Positions 41,224 to 53,657 are shown, counted from the first letter of the stretch. The stretch: DNA of 64,000 nt from Haliclona indistincta (GCA_964017065.1 OZ024786.1:15078940-15142939); one strand, 5' to 3'. Notes: generated by a model not told the origin, from the sequence alone. Translations and numbers: made by a program.

Positions 41224-43735
41224 TCATTGAGCTTGAGAGGAACCTTGTTCTGATAGTAATGAACGAAGAGGTCTGGAAATATTACGCACTATCTTTTCAA
41301 GTTCTTCTTCATCGATTGTTCCATCATTGATAGATTGTATCACTGTAGAGCTGTTCATGATCATAGCCTGTTTGACCTGTTGGATACCCACATCTGTTAG
41401 TATAGGATCATCATTATATATCACCATCTTTAGTGAGCTAATCTGCTCCAGAGCACTAATCAGTTCCTTCAGTTCATGTGCGCTCAGATCAACATCTTCC
41501 AACGTTAACAACTCCAGACTAGAGCTTTGACACAAACAAGAACAGAAATTACCAAACTCAGAACCAGACCTGGGCCTAAATCCATCAATCATGATTATTG
41601 TGGTAAGAGTATTAATATTTGGTAAGACCAACGATTCTATTAATAATGTACTTGCTCTACCATCTAACACGATACCTGTGAGTGATGGGCAGTGAAGTGG
41701 TGGTATACATACTGCAGCTGGTAACTCATCACCTTCTTGATCACCAGTGCCTATCATAAGTGTCTTCAGTGAGCTCAGTTTGACTACACTACATAGCAAT
41801 GGTACATTCTCTGCTATACCAGCACGATTATTAGTGTTAAGGTCAATCAACTCCAAGCATGGAAAGAGTGATGAAAATGACTTAACTAGTTCTGTTGTAG
41901 CATGTGGCTGTTTTATGCTGCCATGGTCTTCTAACAATATTCCTGTAACTGATCCATAAGAGGATTGTGTTGAGTCAGAAGCATTTGTAAATCTCACAAA
42001 ATGGTCCAAAAATCTTTCCAACAATAAATCAGTATTAAAATTCAGAGTCCATTGTGATGTGGGATCACTGTTAGCAACACACCAGGCAGTGACAAAGCAT
42101 TGTAGTGGACTAGTAATTGACGGAGCAACATTACTCTTGTTAGAAATAAGTTTAGTAGTGAGATCACGAGACTGAGTTTCAAATAGCAATTGAAAGAAAT
42201 ATGGGTTACATTTCCTCTTGCCAAACGTTACTGAAAAAATACTAACATCAAGCAATTGATATATTAGCTTAACCTGATTTTCAGAGTCTACTATAGCATC
42301 TGCCGCTTGAAGAGACTCTTTCAACAGCTCAAGAGGAACTGAAGTGAGTTTAGTGAGACCAGAAAGAAAGTAAAGAGCTGGCCAATGGTGACCTGCTGTT
42401 ATTCCATCTCTAACAAGTGTGTCAAGAGGAAACAGGCTCGTCTCACTAACCAGTCTAACCATATCCTCTGAACCCATTCTAGACCAGTGCAAGGCGGCCA
42501 AATATTCCTGTAGGGTCAGGTGTAAGAAGCAGTAAGACACTGAGCTGCCAATTACTAACTCCTCCTCTGCACTTTGCATCAGACCCATGTGATCGCACGG
42601 AATCCTATCGAATATAAACTGCCTATTCTCCAGACCCTCTGCCGCTAGCTGGGACAGCTTCCAAACCTGTTCCTGTACCTCTGAGGGCAAGTCTGACAGT
42701 TGTCTGATTTTAGTTTTACACTTACTGTAGACCGGGTGATCACTGATGTAGCGAATCAATGAGCTGAGTAGTAGGTCTGTGTAAAGCTGTGTCAGTGTAG
42801 TGGGAGCATAGGCTTTGCCTTTGTTCTCTCTCCATTTCTCAATGTACAGAGCAGTGAGTGTGGCACATTGAAGAGGAATATACATTATGGAGGATACAAA
42901 TGGGTTTGAGGCTATGTAGGACATAATATCAGGCAATATCCTGGGTTGCTTTTGGCATGCCATTTCCACATAAGATTTTATATCCTCATCATGGAAGCCA
43001 ACTACCTCTATGTGCTGATCAATGAGCTCTGGACACAAGCTATCGTTGGCTAGTGGTCGACTGGTCACCATTATAGATGCTTTAGTCAGACAATCTCCTG
43101 TCAGTAACCGATTCAATATGCTACTCTCTGTTCTCTGATCCTCTGTTAGCTCATCGTATCCTTCCAGCACTAGAAACACACCTCTACCATCTACTGATGT
43201 TACGTGCTCTAAAACTTCTTGTTTGATCCTATAATTGCCATGATAGAAAAGATCAGACAAGCTCTTTGCCTCTCGCACTCGCTTACTACGCAGCTGTAGC
43301 ATTAGAACGATATCCCTATCTTGTAGCATCTTGCCCTCAGCCCATTGGCGACAAAGCTCCCAAGAGAACATTGTTTTTCCTATTCCCGGACTACCTTCTA
43401 CCAAAATGTGTTGTGCTACTGACTGGTCCTCACGTCTACCAATGTCCTCCATCTCCGTTGGTCTCCTCTTCTTCTTTATTGCAGCAACATCTCCATACAA
43501 CTGCAACAACAGACACTTGCTCTTCACTTCATCATCCTCTTCCTCCTCTTCATTACTGACCATGTTGAGGCGAATGAACTGTTTAGGACGGATCTTAATA
43601 CCTTCTTTTAACATTGGTGAAATTCTGTAGGCTTTATAGCGATCCTTGAGGTAGTCAATGTACTTCTGAACTAGGGCAGGAATGTGCTGCACAGTATAGC
43701 AGCAGGTACTGCCTCAGTACTGGGAGCAGGTTGAT
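41224..43735 (-). pseudogene. NLR-4 exon 5: NACHT-LRR without UIM tail; 2-bp insertion near its start
   Basis: The NACHT (Walker A, Walker B, T-S-R-P, F-L-H-L-T-L-Q-E-Y) and LRR region are open from the segment Q-H-I-P-A-L-V to the stop at 41224, ending S-S-Q-A-Q just after the LRRs, so no UIMs. Near the exon start, sisters read gctgctactgtg whereas this copy reads gctgctatactgtg at about 43692-43698. The extra two bases shift the frame and create a stop shortly after the acceptor. A full-length product would need an alternative start inside the exon or a different acceptor. It is otherwise highly conserved, so the insertion is recent or an assembly error. Confidence 0.85.
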
Positions 43736-43786
43736 CTGAGTGTAGGAGTGGATAGTACTATGCAATAAGACCAGTCCCTCACTCAC

Positions 43787-44101
43787 CTAGTGCTGTTGTG
43801 ATACTATCAGCAACATGTCTCAGTGCAGGTTGATCATTCACAGCCTCACACAACTCTCTCACTACTCGTGCTGCTCTGGGCTCAGCCTTCATATTAATCT
43901 CTATAGCATTCAGTAACCTGATGGCTTTGTCAATATTACCAACACCAGTCAGTGAGGTGAGGTTCATCATATCAGGATCACTGATCAGTCCTTTAGAGTA
44001 GAGGACCGGTATCAGTGCAGTTGGACTAGTCCCCATTGCCATCACTAGTTGATCAAAGTGTTCACGGAACACCTCGTACACAGCAGTGTTGTCATCAGCA
44101 A
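43787..44101 (-). CDS. NLR-4 exon 4: CARD-like exon
   Basis: 315 nt, phase 1-1, intact, of the V-G-N-I-D-K-A-I-R-L-L-N subtype. Confidence 0.8.
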
Positions 44102-44163
44102 CTGCACCAGAGAAGAGAGAGAGTAGACTCAATGTAACCACTGATCACAGCTACACTCCTCAC

Positions 44164-44298
44164 CTGTCCTAGGGCCCGGGTTCAGTTCAATATCTCCAGA
44201 CAGCATGAGCTGGGTCCTGCTAACCACACCTTTAGAGTAGAGGGCTGGTATCAGTGTAGCTGGTCTCACTAGGTGATGAGTAGTGTTGCCACTAGCAA
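44164..44298 (-). CDS. NLR-4 exon 3: CARD-derived 2A exon
   Basis: 135 nt, phase 1-1, motif D-I-E-L-N-P-G-P, N-P-G-P codons 44171-44182. Confidence 0.86.
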
Positions 44299-44511
44299 CT
44301 GAAGAGACACTCATCACAGCATATTGAACATGATTATCATCACTCACTTGTCTTCAGGACAGCAGCTGAGCTCACTAAAGATGAAGTGACAGGTTGAACA
44401 TTGCAGTAGTTGTGGCTTGTGTTACCAGTGGACAATGTCTTGCTAACTAGACCTTAGTTGTAGAGCACATTGAGTAAATACACTATTATAGCCTGCATGA
44501 TGGCTGCTTAC

Positions 44512-44637
44512 CTAGTGCTGTGGTAATCACTGGTATAGAGTAGAGGACTGGTATGATCAGAGTTGAACAAGTCATTGATCTATCATGGAACATCTCCAGC
44601 TCATATCCAGTAGTGCTGAGTATACTATAATCAATAA
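44512..44637 (-). CDS. NLR-4 exon 2: short CARD-derived exon
   Basis: 126 nt, phase 1-1, V-I-D-Y-S-I-L-S-T-T-G-Y-E-L-E-M-F. Intact. Confidence 0.7.
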
Positions 44638-44848
44638 CTGCAATCAATAAAGCACTGTAGTACAGTATGATCATATTGTATAGCTCTGGTCAAGAAATTC
44701 AAAATAACATGTAACATTAAATAATTGCATTTTAAATTGCAATTGCATAACCATAAACATTTTCCCCAGAGTGAATTAATTTTAGGTGGATTTTGCATAT
44801 GTAATTAAGTAAAACATTTTGCTTCTTTTGATACCAAAATTGATACTA

Positions 44849-45032
44849 CAGTAGAACCTCTCTAAGGCGAACACCATTGGGACAAACAAAATTGTCCATT
44901 ATAGAGAGGGTGTCCTCTGGTCAGGGGTTTATTATACATTATGTGGGTTATAATTTATTTGGGATTCAGTAAGTGTCCATTGTAGAGAAGGTGTCCTCTG
45001 GAGAGGGGTGTCCGCTAAGAGGGGTTCCACTG
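44849..45032. mobile_element. 184-bp Tc1/mariner-pogo-like MITE in NLR-4 intron 1
   Basis: CAGTAGAACCTCTCTAAG-like left end and ...GGGGTTCCACTG right end flanked by TA on both sides (44847-44848 and 45033-45034). Typical of Tigger/pogo-derived MITEs. Confidence 0.82.
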
Positions 45033-45379
45033 TATGCATGTACCAATTTCTTCTGCGTTTGATCACCTTCAACAGCCAGACTATGATGATGTCCTGCAAT
45101 TATCTTGGATCACATTTTAATATTAGCTATTTATGTTGTCCTTTCATTTCATGCATAATTATAAAAAATTAATTATTCACAACCTGACTTATTCTGTTTG
45201 CCAGCCATTCAATTGTTCGGATAAGCAAGTTTCTAGACAAACAAGCATTCGGATAAACAGGGTTCAGATAATTAAAAGTTGCACTAGTAAATTAATGTTA
45301 CAGTTATGCCTTTTTACGGAGTTGTCTATAAAACAAGAATAGTTTTTAGTGTATCATTTGAAACTACAAAGTGATCTAC

Positions 45380-45677
45380 CTGTTTCACTGTGCAGTAGAT
45401 CAGCTGGGTTCACTAATATTGTAGCGGCATCACTGATCTTCTGAAGACAGTAGTATCGTGTGGTAGGGTCTACTAACAGTACTAGTAGCGGGATAATGAT
45501 CAGTACAGTGACCACTAGTTCCATCATGATCGTGCTCAGTGCCAGCAACAGTGACCAATCCTCCACTCCATCAGCTGATGATGCTAACAGCATTTTAGCT
45601 CTAGTCCTGCCGCTTGAACCAACACGGACCGCACGATACAGACCAATCCTGGCCCGCCATGTAGAGATATCGATCAT
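45380..45677 (-). CDS. NLR-4 exon 1: membrane-spanning N-terminal exon
   Basis: 298 nt from ATG 45677, phase 1 exit. Starts M-I-D-I-S-T-W. Hydrophobic segment unchanged. Confidence 0.72.
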
Positions 45678-45769
45678 TGGTGGAGCAAGTCAGTAGAAGA
45701 GCTGACACTGGGAAAACTAAAGCGTATAGCTTGTAAGTTGAGTGGGTGTGTCTCCCGTGTGTCGCCGTG

Positions 45770-45900
45770 TAGCTGGTCTCACTAGCAACTAAAGAAACAC
45801 TTGTCATAGTCAGTATAATTATCTTAATTCTTAATTTCACTCACTTCAGAGTATCTAAGTTGCTGAAGTATGTTCCGTCGATCACCAGCTGGGTCTTGCA
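45770..45900 (-). pseudogene. Decayed extra 2A exon upstream of NLR-4
   Basis: The minus strand reads a ctttag acceptor-like site, then V-A-S-E-T-S-Y-T, matching the start of exon 3 with part deleted, followed by K-T-Q-L-V-like sequence where R-T-Q-L-M stands in the intact exon. The N-P-G-P end is lost. Equivalent to 10460-10630. Confidence 0.5.
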
Positions 45901-46933
45901 TGAACTACAACAAAAACAGCACACGTAGCACTAGATAGCTATCAGCTTGGACGAGCTAGCTCCGCTCTTGCTGTGCTGTCTAACTCTTTTGAGCCAACGC
46001 CCTTACAGAGCGCATGCGCATTGAACTTGGGTGTGGCTCAACCCAAAGCTTTTGCCTAGTTATACAGTATTCCTTACCCTGTTGCTTTTCGCTGTCACGG
46101 ATACGTTTTTGTCTTGTGGCAGCGTAGCTGTGACGTGGCCGCCCAAGTCCGGGACCAAGAAGGTGCTGGTTCTTAGGTTGCACGCGGATTGTAGCGCTAG
46201 CTCAAACAGACGATTTATGACGCAAAAGACTCTCGGCTCCACCTAACTACTTGTGGGATGAAGACAAAGAATACAGTGGCCTGTACTGCAGCTGTTACGC
46301 TTGCAACAAAGCTTGTTTTATGGTTTATAGTACTTGAAGTATGAAAATATTTTAGATGCAGTATTCACGAAGGGAAGGTATAGTGATGTTAGATTGTTGA
46401 TATTATTTTTTTGCACTGAAGTCAGGAAAAACTTTGTAGATGTAAAGCTGTATAAATAATAGGAACAAACTCGCTAATAATTTTATAGACACAGTAGAAA
46501 ATGCAGAATTATAAGCATTATAATTATTTCGATTCCATGTAATTCTATGATTTTCGATTTCACACTACAATAATAAAAATTATGTTATGTTATAATTTAC
46601 ACTCTTCTCATTCAATCATTCCTCTCAAGCACTCTTCAAGCTAGGAAGATGAAGTAATTACGTGCAGGGCTCTGACACATTAATAGCTACACACACGGAC
46701 ACATCAGTATTCAGCTTTTCCTCGACCTCTTACTCAAACACATTGTGTGGTACTGATAGCATCATCATCGTTATAATTGTATTCATAGTGAGACCTGATG
46801 ATGACCTCATGTCATGAATACAGTTTAAACTATCATAGAATGTGTGTATGATGATTATTTAAATTTTATATACATTATAACTATAGCTTATAATTTTATT
46901 ACTGTATACATGTAGCTCGAACATTTTTTAAAA
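45901..46933. other. Module B spacer
   Basis: Contains an NRF-1-like GCGCATGCGC at 46010-46019 and AT-rich sequence similar to 10690-11370. No gene seen. Confidence 0.5.
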
Positions 46934-47492
46934 TGTTCAATTTCAATGTCGTGAAGTGCGTGAAGGAACAGGTTGATCTGATAAAGGATGAAGTACATCA
47001 AGTGTCAGTGTATGAGACAATCTCTCATGATCTTATCAGTAACTTGTCTATCGTTCTCCAGTGATGGTTCATTGACTCACACAACTCTCTCATCACTCTC
47101 GTACTACACTAGCTGGGTTCAGCAATTATTGTGGTGTTCTAGGAGAAGTTTGTGTGTCGTTAGTTCCAGATGTTCTCAATATTTGAGCTGAGTTGTACAA
47201 GATGAATGTGTACAGTGGTCCTACTGGGTGCTTCAAGGCTCATGTTGACACTCCTCATGGTGGTAACATGTTTGGTAGTCTGGTTGTGTGTTTACCTTCA
47301 CAGTTCACTGGAGGATCGCTTGGTCAAGAGATTGCTTACTTGATGGCTGGTCCTCACCAACTAGTGATCCTGTGCAAAACATTTAATGGGCAGCATTCTT
47401 CAGTGATGTGGAACATGAAATACTTCCAATTGCATGCCAATTAATGGGCATTTTATAACTTAAAATTTTTATTTTAACTTATACAATAATTA

Positions 47493-48041
47493 TATACCAT
47501 AGCGTGTGGGCGTCCCAATACAAGGCACAGGTGGTATATTTCTCATATTCCACCATGGTGGTATATATCGCATAATCCACCATGGAGATTATGCGATATA
47601 TACCACCATGGTGGTATATGAGAAATACACTCCTCAAGGGGTTAACCAAGAGGTGTGCCCTGGTCACGTGACCAGGTTGAGGTTGCACGAGGGCATCCTC
47701 GGACAGTTATTCGCCTTGCAACTAGCAGCACCCAGTTGCAGGGCGAAGATGCGCAGAAGTGGCTGAGATTTATAGTGTACAATCATCCTGACACTAGTGG
47801 GTATTAAATTGGCAAGCATGTGACAAACCCCGCCCAAGTCATGTTGAATATTGCAATGAATACAAGAAAACTTGGCGATCGCTCTTTCGCTCTAAAAGCA
47901 CAAAGCTGTCCAAGTCTTTGCCACACACTCTACTCAGGTACGCGTACACACTTGGGGCCTCCTCTCGGCCCGTGACTCACCGCTAAATCGAGATCCACGC
48001 GAGCACGAGCAAGAAGCGACGCCCACACACTAAGGTATATA
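47493..48041. mobile_element. 549-bp inverted-repeat element with inner palindrome
   Basis: Ends tataccatagcgtgtgggcg and gcccacacactaaggtata are inverted. Inside, 47530-47630 is itself a near-perfect palindrome built of gtggtatat and accatgg blocks. Absent from the paralogous oxygenase copy at 11.9 kb, so it is an insertion. Confidence 0.75.
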
Positions 48042-48048
48042 ACATATG

Positions 48049-48220
48049 AACCATGGCTTGTCGGTGTGTATGCCGAATATACCACCCTCGGTCTCGGTCA
48101 TCGGAAGTTTGCAGCCTCGATAAACCCCTCGCTTCGCTCGGGGTTTATCTCGGCTGCAAACTTCCTCTGACCTCGACCTCGGGTGGTATATTCGGCATAC
48201 ACACCTCCAAGCCATGGTTT
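48049..48220. repeat. Long perfect-looking hairpin (~80-bp arms)
   Basis: The arm from about 48049 to 48128 pairs with 48139-48220, loop tcgcttcgct. The stem includes gccgaatataccaccctcg. It lies directly beside the previous element and may be its other end or a separate MITE. Confidence 0.8.
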
Positions 48221-48674
48221 ATATATTACATAACCTCCACCATTGAGATCATGATTAGTCCAGTTTTCCTTCACTGAATGTTACTACCACTCCATTCTAT
48301 CAAATCTCAATTCATGCAGCACTAGCTGAGCCACATTTCCAGAGTTCTTGGTTTTGTCAGCATCCAATATGACTTTCAAGAGCTTGAAGATTCGAAGGAC
48401 CCTAAGATTCTTCTGATTGTATCATGGTGATATTTCTATAGCTGCTACGTATATACTTCACCAAAAGTGGTATAGTCTATTGTTAGTTTATTCTGTGATG
48501 ACACATTCAAAATTAACACGATATAGATATCACTATACATATTGAGATTGGGTTGTAGAAGAATTAAAGTGAATGGTGAATTTTGCTATGAAAACAGTAT
48601 AATAGTTATTATAGTGCGCGCATGTACAGTACAGAAAGTGATGAGTTAGCATGTACCAGTCAATACATGTATCA

Positions 48675-49292
48675 TTCTCAGTGAAGCACAAGCATCACTA
48701 GCTTACTGAAGAGGAGAGAGAGAAAGAGTTAGAGAGCATGAAGAATGCTGCAGTCCACCAGCAAAAATTAAAAAGAGACCATTACTGATAGAGAAGACTC
48801 AACATAACTTGAGACCTGAGCCTCGGAGGGACAGGGAACTGAGAGCAACACTAACACTGCAGAGAGAGTGGAGGAATACGGCAGCTATAGGGTGAGTGGG
48901 TGGGTGAGTGTGCAATATTTTGATACTGTCACTGTATTACTTTCAGAGACGACAGAAGAGATTTGAAGAGCAACTTGAACTGGTAAGAACACGTACAATG
49001 TATGATGTCATATGCCTCACTGTCTCATGTACTAGATCTCTCATCAGTTACAAGCTGTTCTCAGAGGACACTTAGTACGTAAAGCACTAACAGAACAACA
49101 CAACTCAACACAAGATAATGAGAGAGAGAAGAAACTGATGATGGATCATGAAATGTGAGTGAGTTAGTGTGTGTTGATGGAGTGTGTTTGATACTGTGCA
49201 GAGTGAGTCAGGAACTTCAAAGCATTCTAAGAGGTCACATGACCAGAAGAAGGCGGAGTCACATTCCACTACAGGAACTACTAGCTAGATAG
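48675..49292 (+). pseudogene. Coiled-coil/IQ-motif gene, 3' fragment (copy 4)
   Basis: Coiled-coil exon (E-L-E-S-M-K-N-A-A-V-H-Q) to about 48892, the F-E-E-Q exon near 48948-48981, first IQ exon, and last exon 49202-49292. The coiled-coil exon has lost frame relative to copy 5. Confidence 0.63.
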
Positions 49293-49480
49293 TGATGGAA
49301 CACAAACTTTAATCATTAATTTTAATAATGTATAATAATTTTAAAATAAATAGTAACATAATGGTAAGTATAGGAAGTTTTTTAACAAAAGAATGTGTTC
49401 TAAGAGATTACATTGGTTTGCAAGAGTTTCAATTCTCTGCTGTTGATACATATAAAGCAGCTCCTTTTCTTGTTAAAATT

Positions 49481-52038
49481 TTAGTTATTTTTAGAATCAG
49501 CTGATTGATGACTAGAGGACTGTATGTCTGCTATCACTAGATCAAGGGCTTGAGAAGAATCTTGATCTGATAGTAATGAACGAAGTGGTCTGAAGCGACT
49601 AAGCTTATTTTGAAGTCGTTCTTTATCGATTGTTCCATCATTGATAGCTTGTATCACTGTAGAGCTGTTCATAGCCTGTTTGACCTGTCGGATACCCACA
49701 TCTGTTAGTATAAGATCATCATCATTATACCACACCATCTTTAGTGAGCTAATCTGCTCCAGAGCACTAACCAGTTCCTTCACTTCATTCGCACTCAGAT
49801 CAACATCTTTCCAAGATAAGAACTCCAGACTAGTGCTTTGACACAAACAAGAACAAAAATTACCAAACTCTGAACCAGACATGGGCCTACATCCTTTTCC
49901 CGCCATTATTGAGGTAAGAGTATTAATATTAGGTAAGACCAAAGATTCTATTAATAATGCACTTGCTCTACCATCTAGCCCGATAGTTATGAGTGATGGG
50001 CAGTGTAGTGGTGGTATACATACTGCAGCTGGTAACTCATCACCTTCTTGATCAACAGTGACTATCGTAAGTGTCTTCAGTGAGCTCAGTTTGACTACAC
50101 TACATAGCAATGGTACATTCTCTGTTATACCGGCAATGTTGAGAGTAATCACCTCCAAGCATGGAAAGAGTGATGGAAATAACTTAACCAGTTCTGCTGT
50201 AGCATGTGGCTGTTCGTTGCTGCCTTTGACATCTAACCATATTCCTGTAACTGATCTATAAGAGGAGTCACAAACATTTGCAAATCTCACAAAATGCTCC
50301 ACAAATCCTTCTAACAATAAATCATCAATAAAATTCAGAGTCCATTGTGATGTGGGATCACTGTTAGCAACACACCAGGCAGTGACAAAGCATTCTAGTG
50401 GATTAGTAATTGACGGAGCAATATTATTCTTGTTAGAAATAAGTTTAGTAGTGAGACCACAAGACTGAGTTTCAAATAGCATTTGAAAGAAATATGGGTT
50501 ACATTTCCTTTTGTCAGAAAGGACGCTAACTAATGACAAAAGACTAAAATCAACCAATTGACATATTAGCTTTTCCTCCTGATCTGTATAGAAAGCTAGA
50601 GTATCTGCTGCTTGAAGAGACACTTTCAACAGCTCAAGAGGAACTGAAGTCAGTTTAGTAAGACCTGACAGAAAGTAAAGAGCTGGCCAATGGTGACCTG
50701 CTGTTATTCCATCTCTAACAAGTGTGTTAAGAGGAAACAGACTCGTCTCACTAACCAGTCTAACCATATCCTCTGAACCCATTCTAGACCAGTGCAAGGC
50801 AGCCAAATATTCCTGTAGGGTCAGGTGTAAGAAGCAGTAAGACACTGAGCTGCCAATTACTAACTCCTCCTCTGCACTTTGCATCAGACCCATGTGATCA
50901 CACGGAATGCTATCAAATATAAACTGTCTGCTCTCTAGACCTTCTGCTGCTAGCTGGGACATCTTCCAAACCTGTTCCTGTACCTCTGAGGGTAAGTCTG
51001 ACAGTTGTCTGATTTTAGTTTTACACTTACTGTACTCCAGGTGATCACTGATGTAGCGAATCAATGAGCTGAGTAGTAGGTCTGTGTAAAGCTGTGTCAG
51101 TGTAGTGGGAGCATAGGATTTACCTTTGTTCTCTCTCCACTTCTCAATGTACAGAGCAGTGAGTGTGGCACATTGAAGAGGAATATACATTATGGAGGAT
51201 ATAAATGGGTTTGAGGCTATGTACGACATGAGATCAGGCAATATCTTGGGTTGCTTTTGGCACGCCATTTCCACATAAGATTTTATATCCTCATCATTGA
51301 AACCAACTACCTCTATGTGCTGATCAATGAACTCTGGACACAAGCTATCGTTGGCTAATGGTCGACTGGTCACCATTATAGATGCTTTAGACAGACAATC
51401 TCCTGTCAGCAACCGATTCAATATGCTACTCTCTGTTCTCTGTTCCTCTGTTAGCTCATCGTATCCTTCTAGCACTAGGAACACACCTCTACCATTTACT
51501 GATGTTACATGCTCCAAAACCTCTTGTTTGATGCTATCGTTGTCATGATAGAAAAGATCGGACAAGCTCTTTGCCTCTCGCACTCTCTTACTACGAAGCT
51601 GTAGCATTAGAACGATATCACTATCTTGAAGCATCTTGCCCTCTGCCCATTGGCGACAAAGCTCCCAAGAGAACATTGTTTTTCCTATTCCCGGACTACC
51701 TTCTACCAAAATGTGTTGTGCTACTGACTGGTCCTCACGTCTACCAATGTCCTCCATCTCCATTGGTCTCCTCTTCTTCTTTATTGCAGCAACATCTCCA
51801 TACAACTGCAACAAGAGAGATTTGCTCTTCAATTCATCATCCTCTTCCTCCTCTTCATTACTGACCATGTTGAGGTGAATGAACTGTTTAGGACGAATCT
51901 TAACACATTCTTTTAACATTGGTGAAATTCTGTAGGCTTTATAGCGATCTTTGAGGTAGTCAATGTACTTCCGAACTAGGGCAGGAATGTGCTGCACAGT
52001 AGCAGCAGGTACTGCCTCAGTACTGGGAGCAGGTTGAT
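49481..52038 (-). CDS. NLR-5 exon 5: NACHT-LRR without UIM tail
   Basis: Acceptor before 52038 (D-Q-P-A-P-S), open to the stop at 49481 (about 852 codons). All NACHT motifs present. The LRR region differs in many places from its sisters while the NACHT region is nearly identical. It ends Q-S-S-S-H-Q-S-A-D-S-K-N-N, stopping where other copies enter the acidic UIM tail. Whether this reflects loss of the tail or an ancestral state is unknown. Confidence 0.9.
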
Positions 52039-52095
52039 CTGAGTGAGAGGATAGAATAGACTAGTACCATACAATAAGACCAGTCCCTCACTCAC

Positions 52096-52409
52096 CTAGT
52101 GCTGTTGTGATCCTATCAGCAACATGTCTCAGTGCAGGTTGATCATTCACAGTCCCGCACAACTCTCTTATCACTCGCGCTGCGCTGGGCTCAGCCTTCA
52201 TTTTAATCTCAACAGCATTCAGTAACATTGTGGCTTGTCAATATTACCAACACCAGTCAGTGAGGTAAAGTTGATCTTATCAGTATCACTGATCAGTCCT
52301 TTAGAGTAGAGGACTGGTATCAGTGCAGTTGGACTAGTCCCCATTGCCATCACTAGTTGATCAAAGTGTTCACGGAACACCTCGTACACAGCAGTGTTGT
52401 CATCAGCAA
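52096..52409 (-). pseudogene. NLR-5 exon 4: CARD-like exon with one-base deletion
   Basis: 314 nt instead of a multiple of three. The frame breaks after V-G-N-I-D-K near 52230, where sisters read gatggctttgtc. Splice sites are intact. If the exon is included the NLR reading frame is lost. If it is skipped, exon 3 joins exon 5 in frame. Confidence 0.82.
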
Positions 52410-52471
52410 CTGCACCAGAGAAGAGAGAGAGTAGACTCAATGTAACCACTGATCACAGCTACACTCCTCAC

Positions 52472-52606
52472 CTGTCCTAGGGCCCGGGTTCAGTTCAATA
52501 TCTCCAGACAGTATGAGCTGGGTCCTGCTAACCACACCTTTAGAGTAGGGGGCTGGTATCAGTGTAGCTGGTCTCACTAGGTGATGAGTAGTGTTGCCAC
52601 TAGCAA
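52472..52606 (-). CDS. NLR-5 exon 3: CARD-derived 2A exon
   Basis: 135 nt, phase 1-1, I-L-S-G-D-I-E-L-N-P-G-P, N-P-G-P codons 52479-52490. Conserved despite the broken next exon. Confidence 0.86.
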
Positions 52607-52819
52607 CTGAAGAGACACTCATCACAGCATATTGAACATGATTATCATCACTCACTTGTCTTCAGGACAGCAGCTGAGCTCACTAAAGATGAAGTGACAG
52701 GTCGAACACTGCAGTAGTTGTGGCTTGTGTTACCAGTGGACAATGTCTTGCTAACCAGACCTTAGTTGTAGAGCACATTGAGTAAATACACTATTATAGC
52801 CTGCATGATGGCTGCTTAC

Positions 52820-52924
52820 CTAGTGCTGTGGTAATCACTGGTATAGAGTAGAGGAATGGTATGATCAGAGTTGAACAAGTCATTGATCTACCATGGAACA
52901 CCTCCAGCTCATATCCAGTATCAT
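52820..52924 (-). CDS. NLR-5 exon 2: short CARD-derived exon, shorter form
   Basis: 105 nt, phase 1-1, starting D-D-T-G-Y-E-L-E-V-F, as in NLR-2. Confidence 0.68.
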
Positions 52925-53060
52925 CTGTAGATCAATACAGTACAATAACACTGTAGTACAATATGATCACATTATAGTAAATAATAGGAAGGTTATGCCT
53001 TTTATGGAGTTGCTTATAACAACAAGAATACTTCCGTACAGAGACTACACTGTGATCTAC

Positions 53061-53358
53061 CTGTTTCACAGTGCAGTAGATCAGCTGGGTTCACCAATAT
53101 TGTAGCGGCATCACTGATCTTCTGAAGACAGTAGTTTCGTGTGGTAGTGTCTACTAACAGTACTAGTAGCGGGATAATGATCAGTACAGTGACCACTAGT
53201 TCCATGATGATCGTGCTCAGTGCCAGCAACAGTGACCAATCCTCCACTCCATCAGCTGATGATGCTAACAGCACTTTAGCTCTAGTCCTGCCGCTTGAAC
53301 CAACACGGACCGCACGATACAGACCAATCCTGGCCCGCCACGTACAGATATCAATCAT
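53061..53358 (-). CDS. NLR-5 exon 1: membrane-spanning N-terminal exon
   Basis: 298 nt from ATG 53358, same donor, phase and hydrophobic segment. Confidence 0.72.
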
Positions 53359-53487
53359 TGGTGAAGCTGCTAGTTCAGTAGAGAATAGTCGATCGAGAGC
53401 AGGAAACGTAAACAACGAGCTAGCGCATGCGTACAGCTTGTAAATTGAATGGGTATGGCTCAACCCACGTGTGGTATGTTGAGAGCT
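53359..53487. promoter_or_regulatory. Bidirectional promoter NLR-5 / DBR1 fragment
   Basis: 129 bp between divergent ATGs, with the GCGCATGCGT element at 53423-53432. Confidence 0.5.
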
Positions 53488-53657
53488 ATGAAGGTAAGAG
53501 TTGTGTGTCTCTTCTATTCTTGTCTTCTCTCTCACTCCAGGTAGCTGTTGCTGGTTGCTGTCATGGTAACCTGGACGGCATATACTCGACGTTGCTGCTA
53601 GCCCAGGAGCGAGAAGGTGTCTCCATTGATGTGTTACTGTGGTGTGGAGACTTCCAG
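53488..53657 (+). pseudogene. DBR1: DBR1 5' fragment, copy 3 (exons 1-2 only)
   Basis: ATG AAG at 53488 and exon 2 at 53541-53657. H to N in G-C-C-H-G-N-L and C to W in L-L-W-C-G-D alter normally invariant residues. Exon 3 is missing: the sequence jumps to the IQ-motif gene at the position of the GT repeat, marking a rearrangement breakpoint near 53762. Confidence 0.83.

Larger units (their letters stand above)
46934..48460 (+). pseudogene. 2OG-Fe(II) oxygenase remnant, copy 2, split by a hairpin insertion
   Basis: Same gene as 11371-12180. It keeps the iron-binding H-V-D-T-P (lost in copy 1) and G-S-L-V-V-C-L-P, but the frame is broken by a deletion after G-G-S-L and at the end of the core. 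The 3' part (48231-48430) is separated from the rest by the inverted-repeat elements at 47493-48220. Non-functional. Confidence 0.72.
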
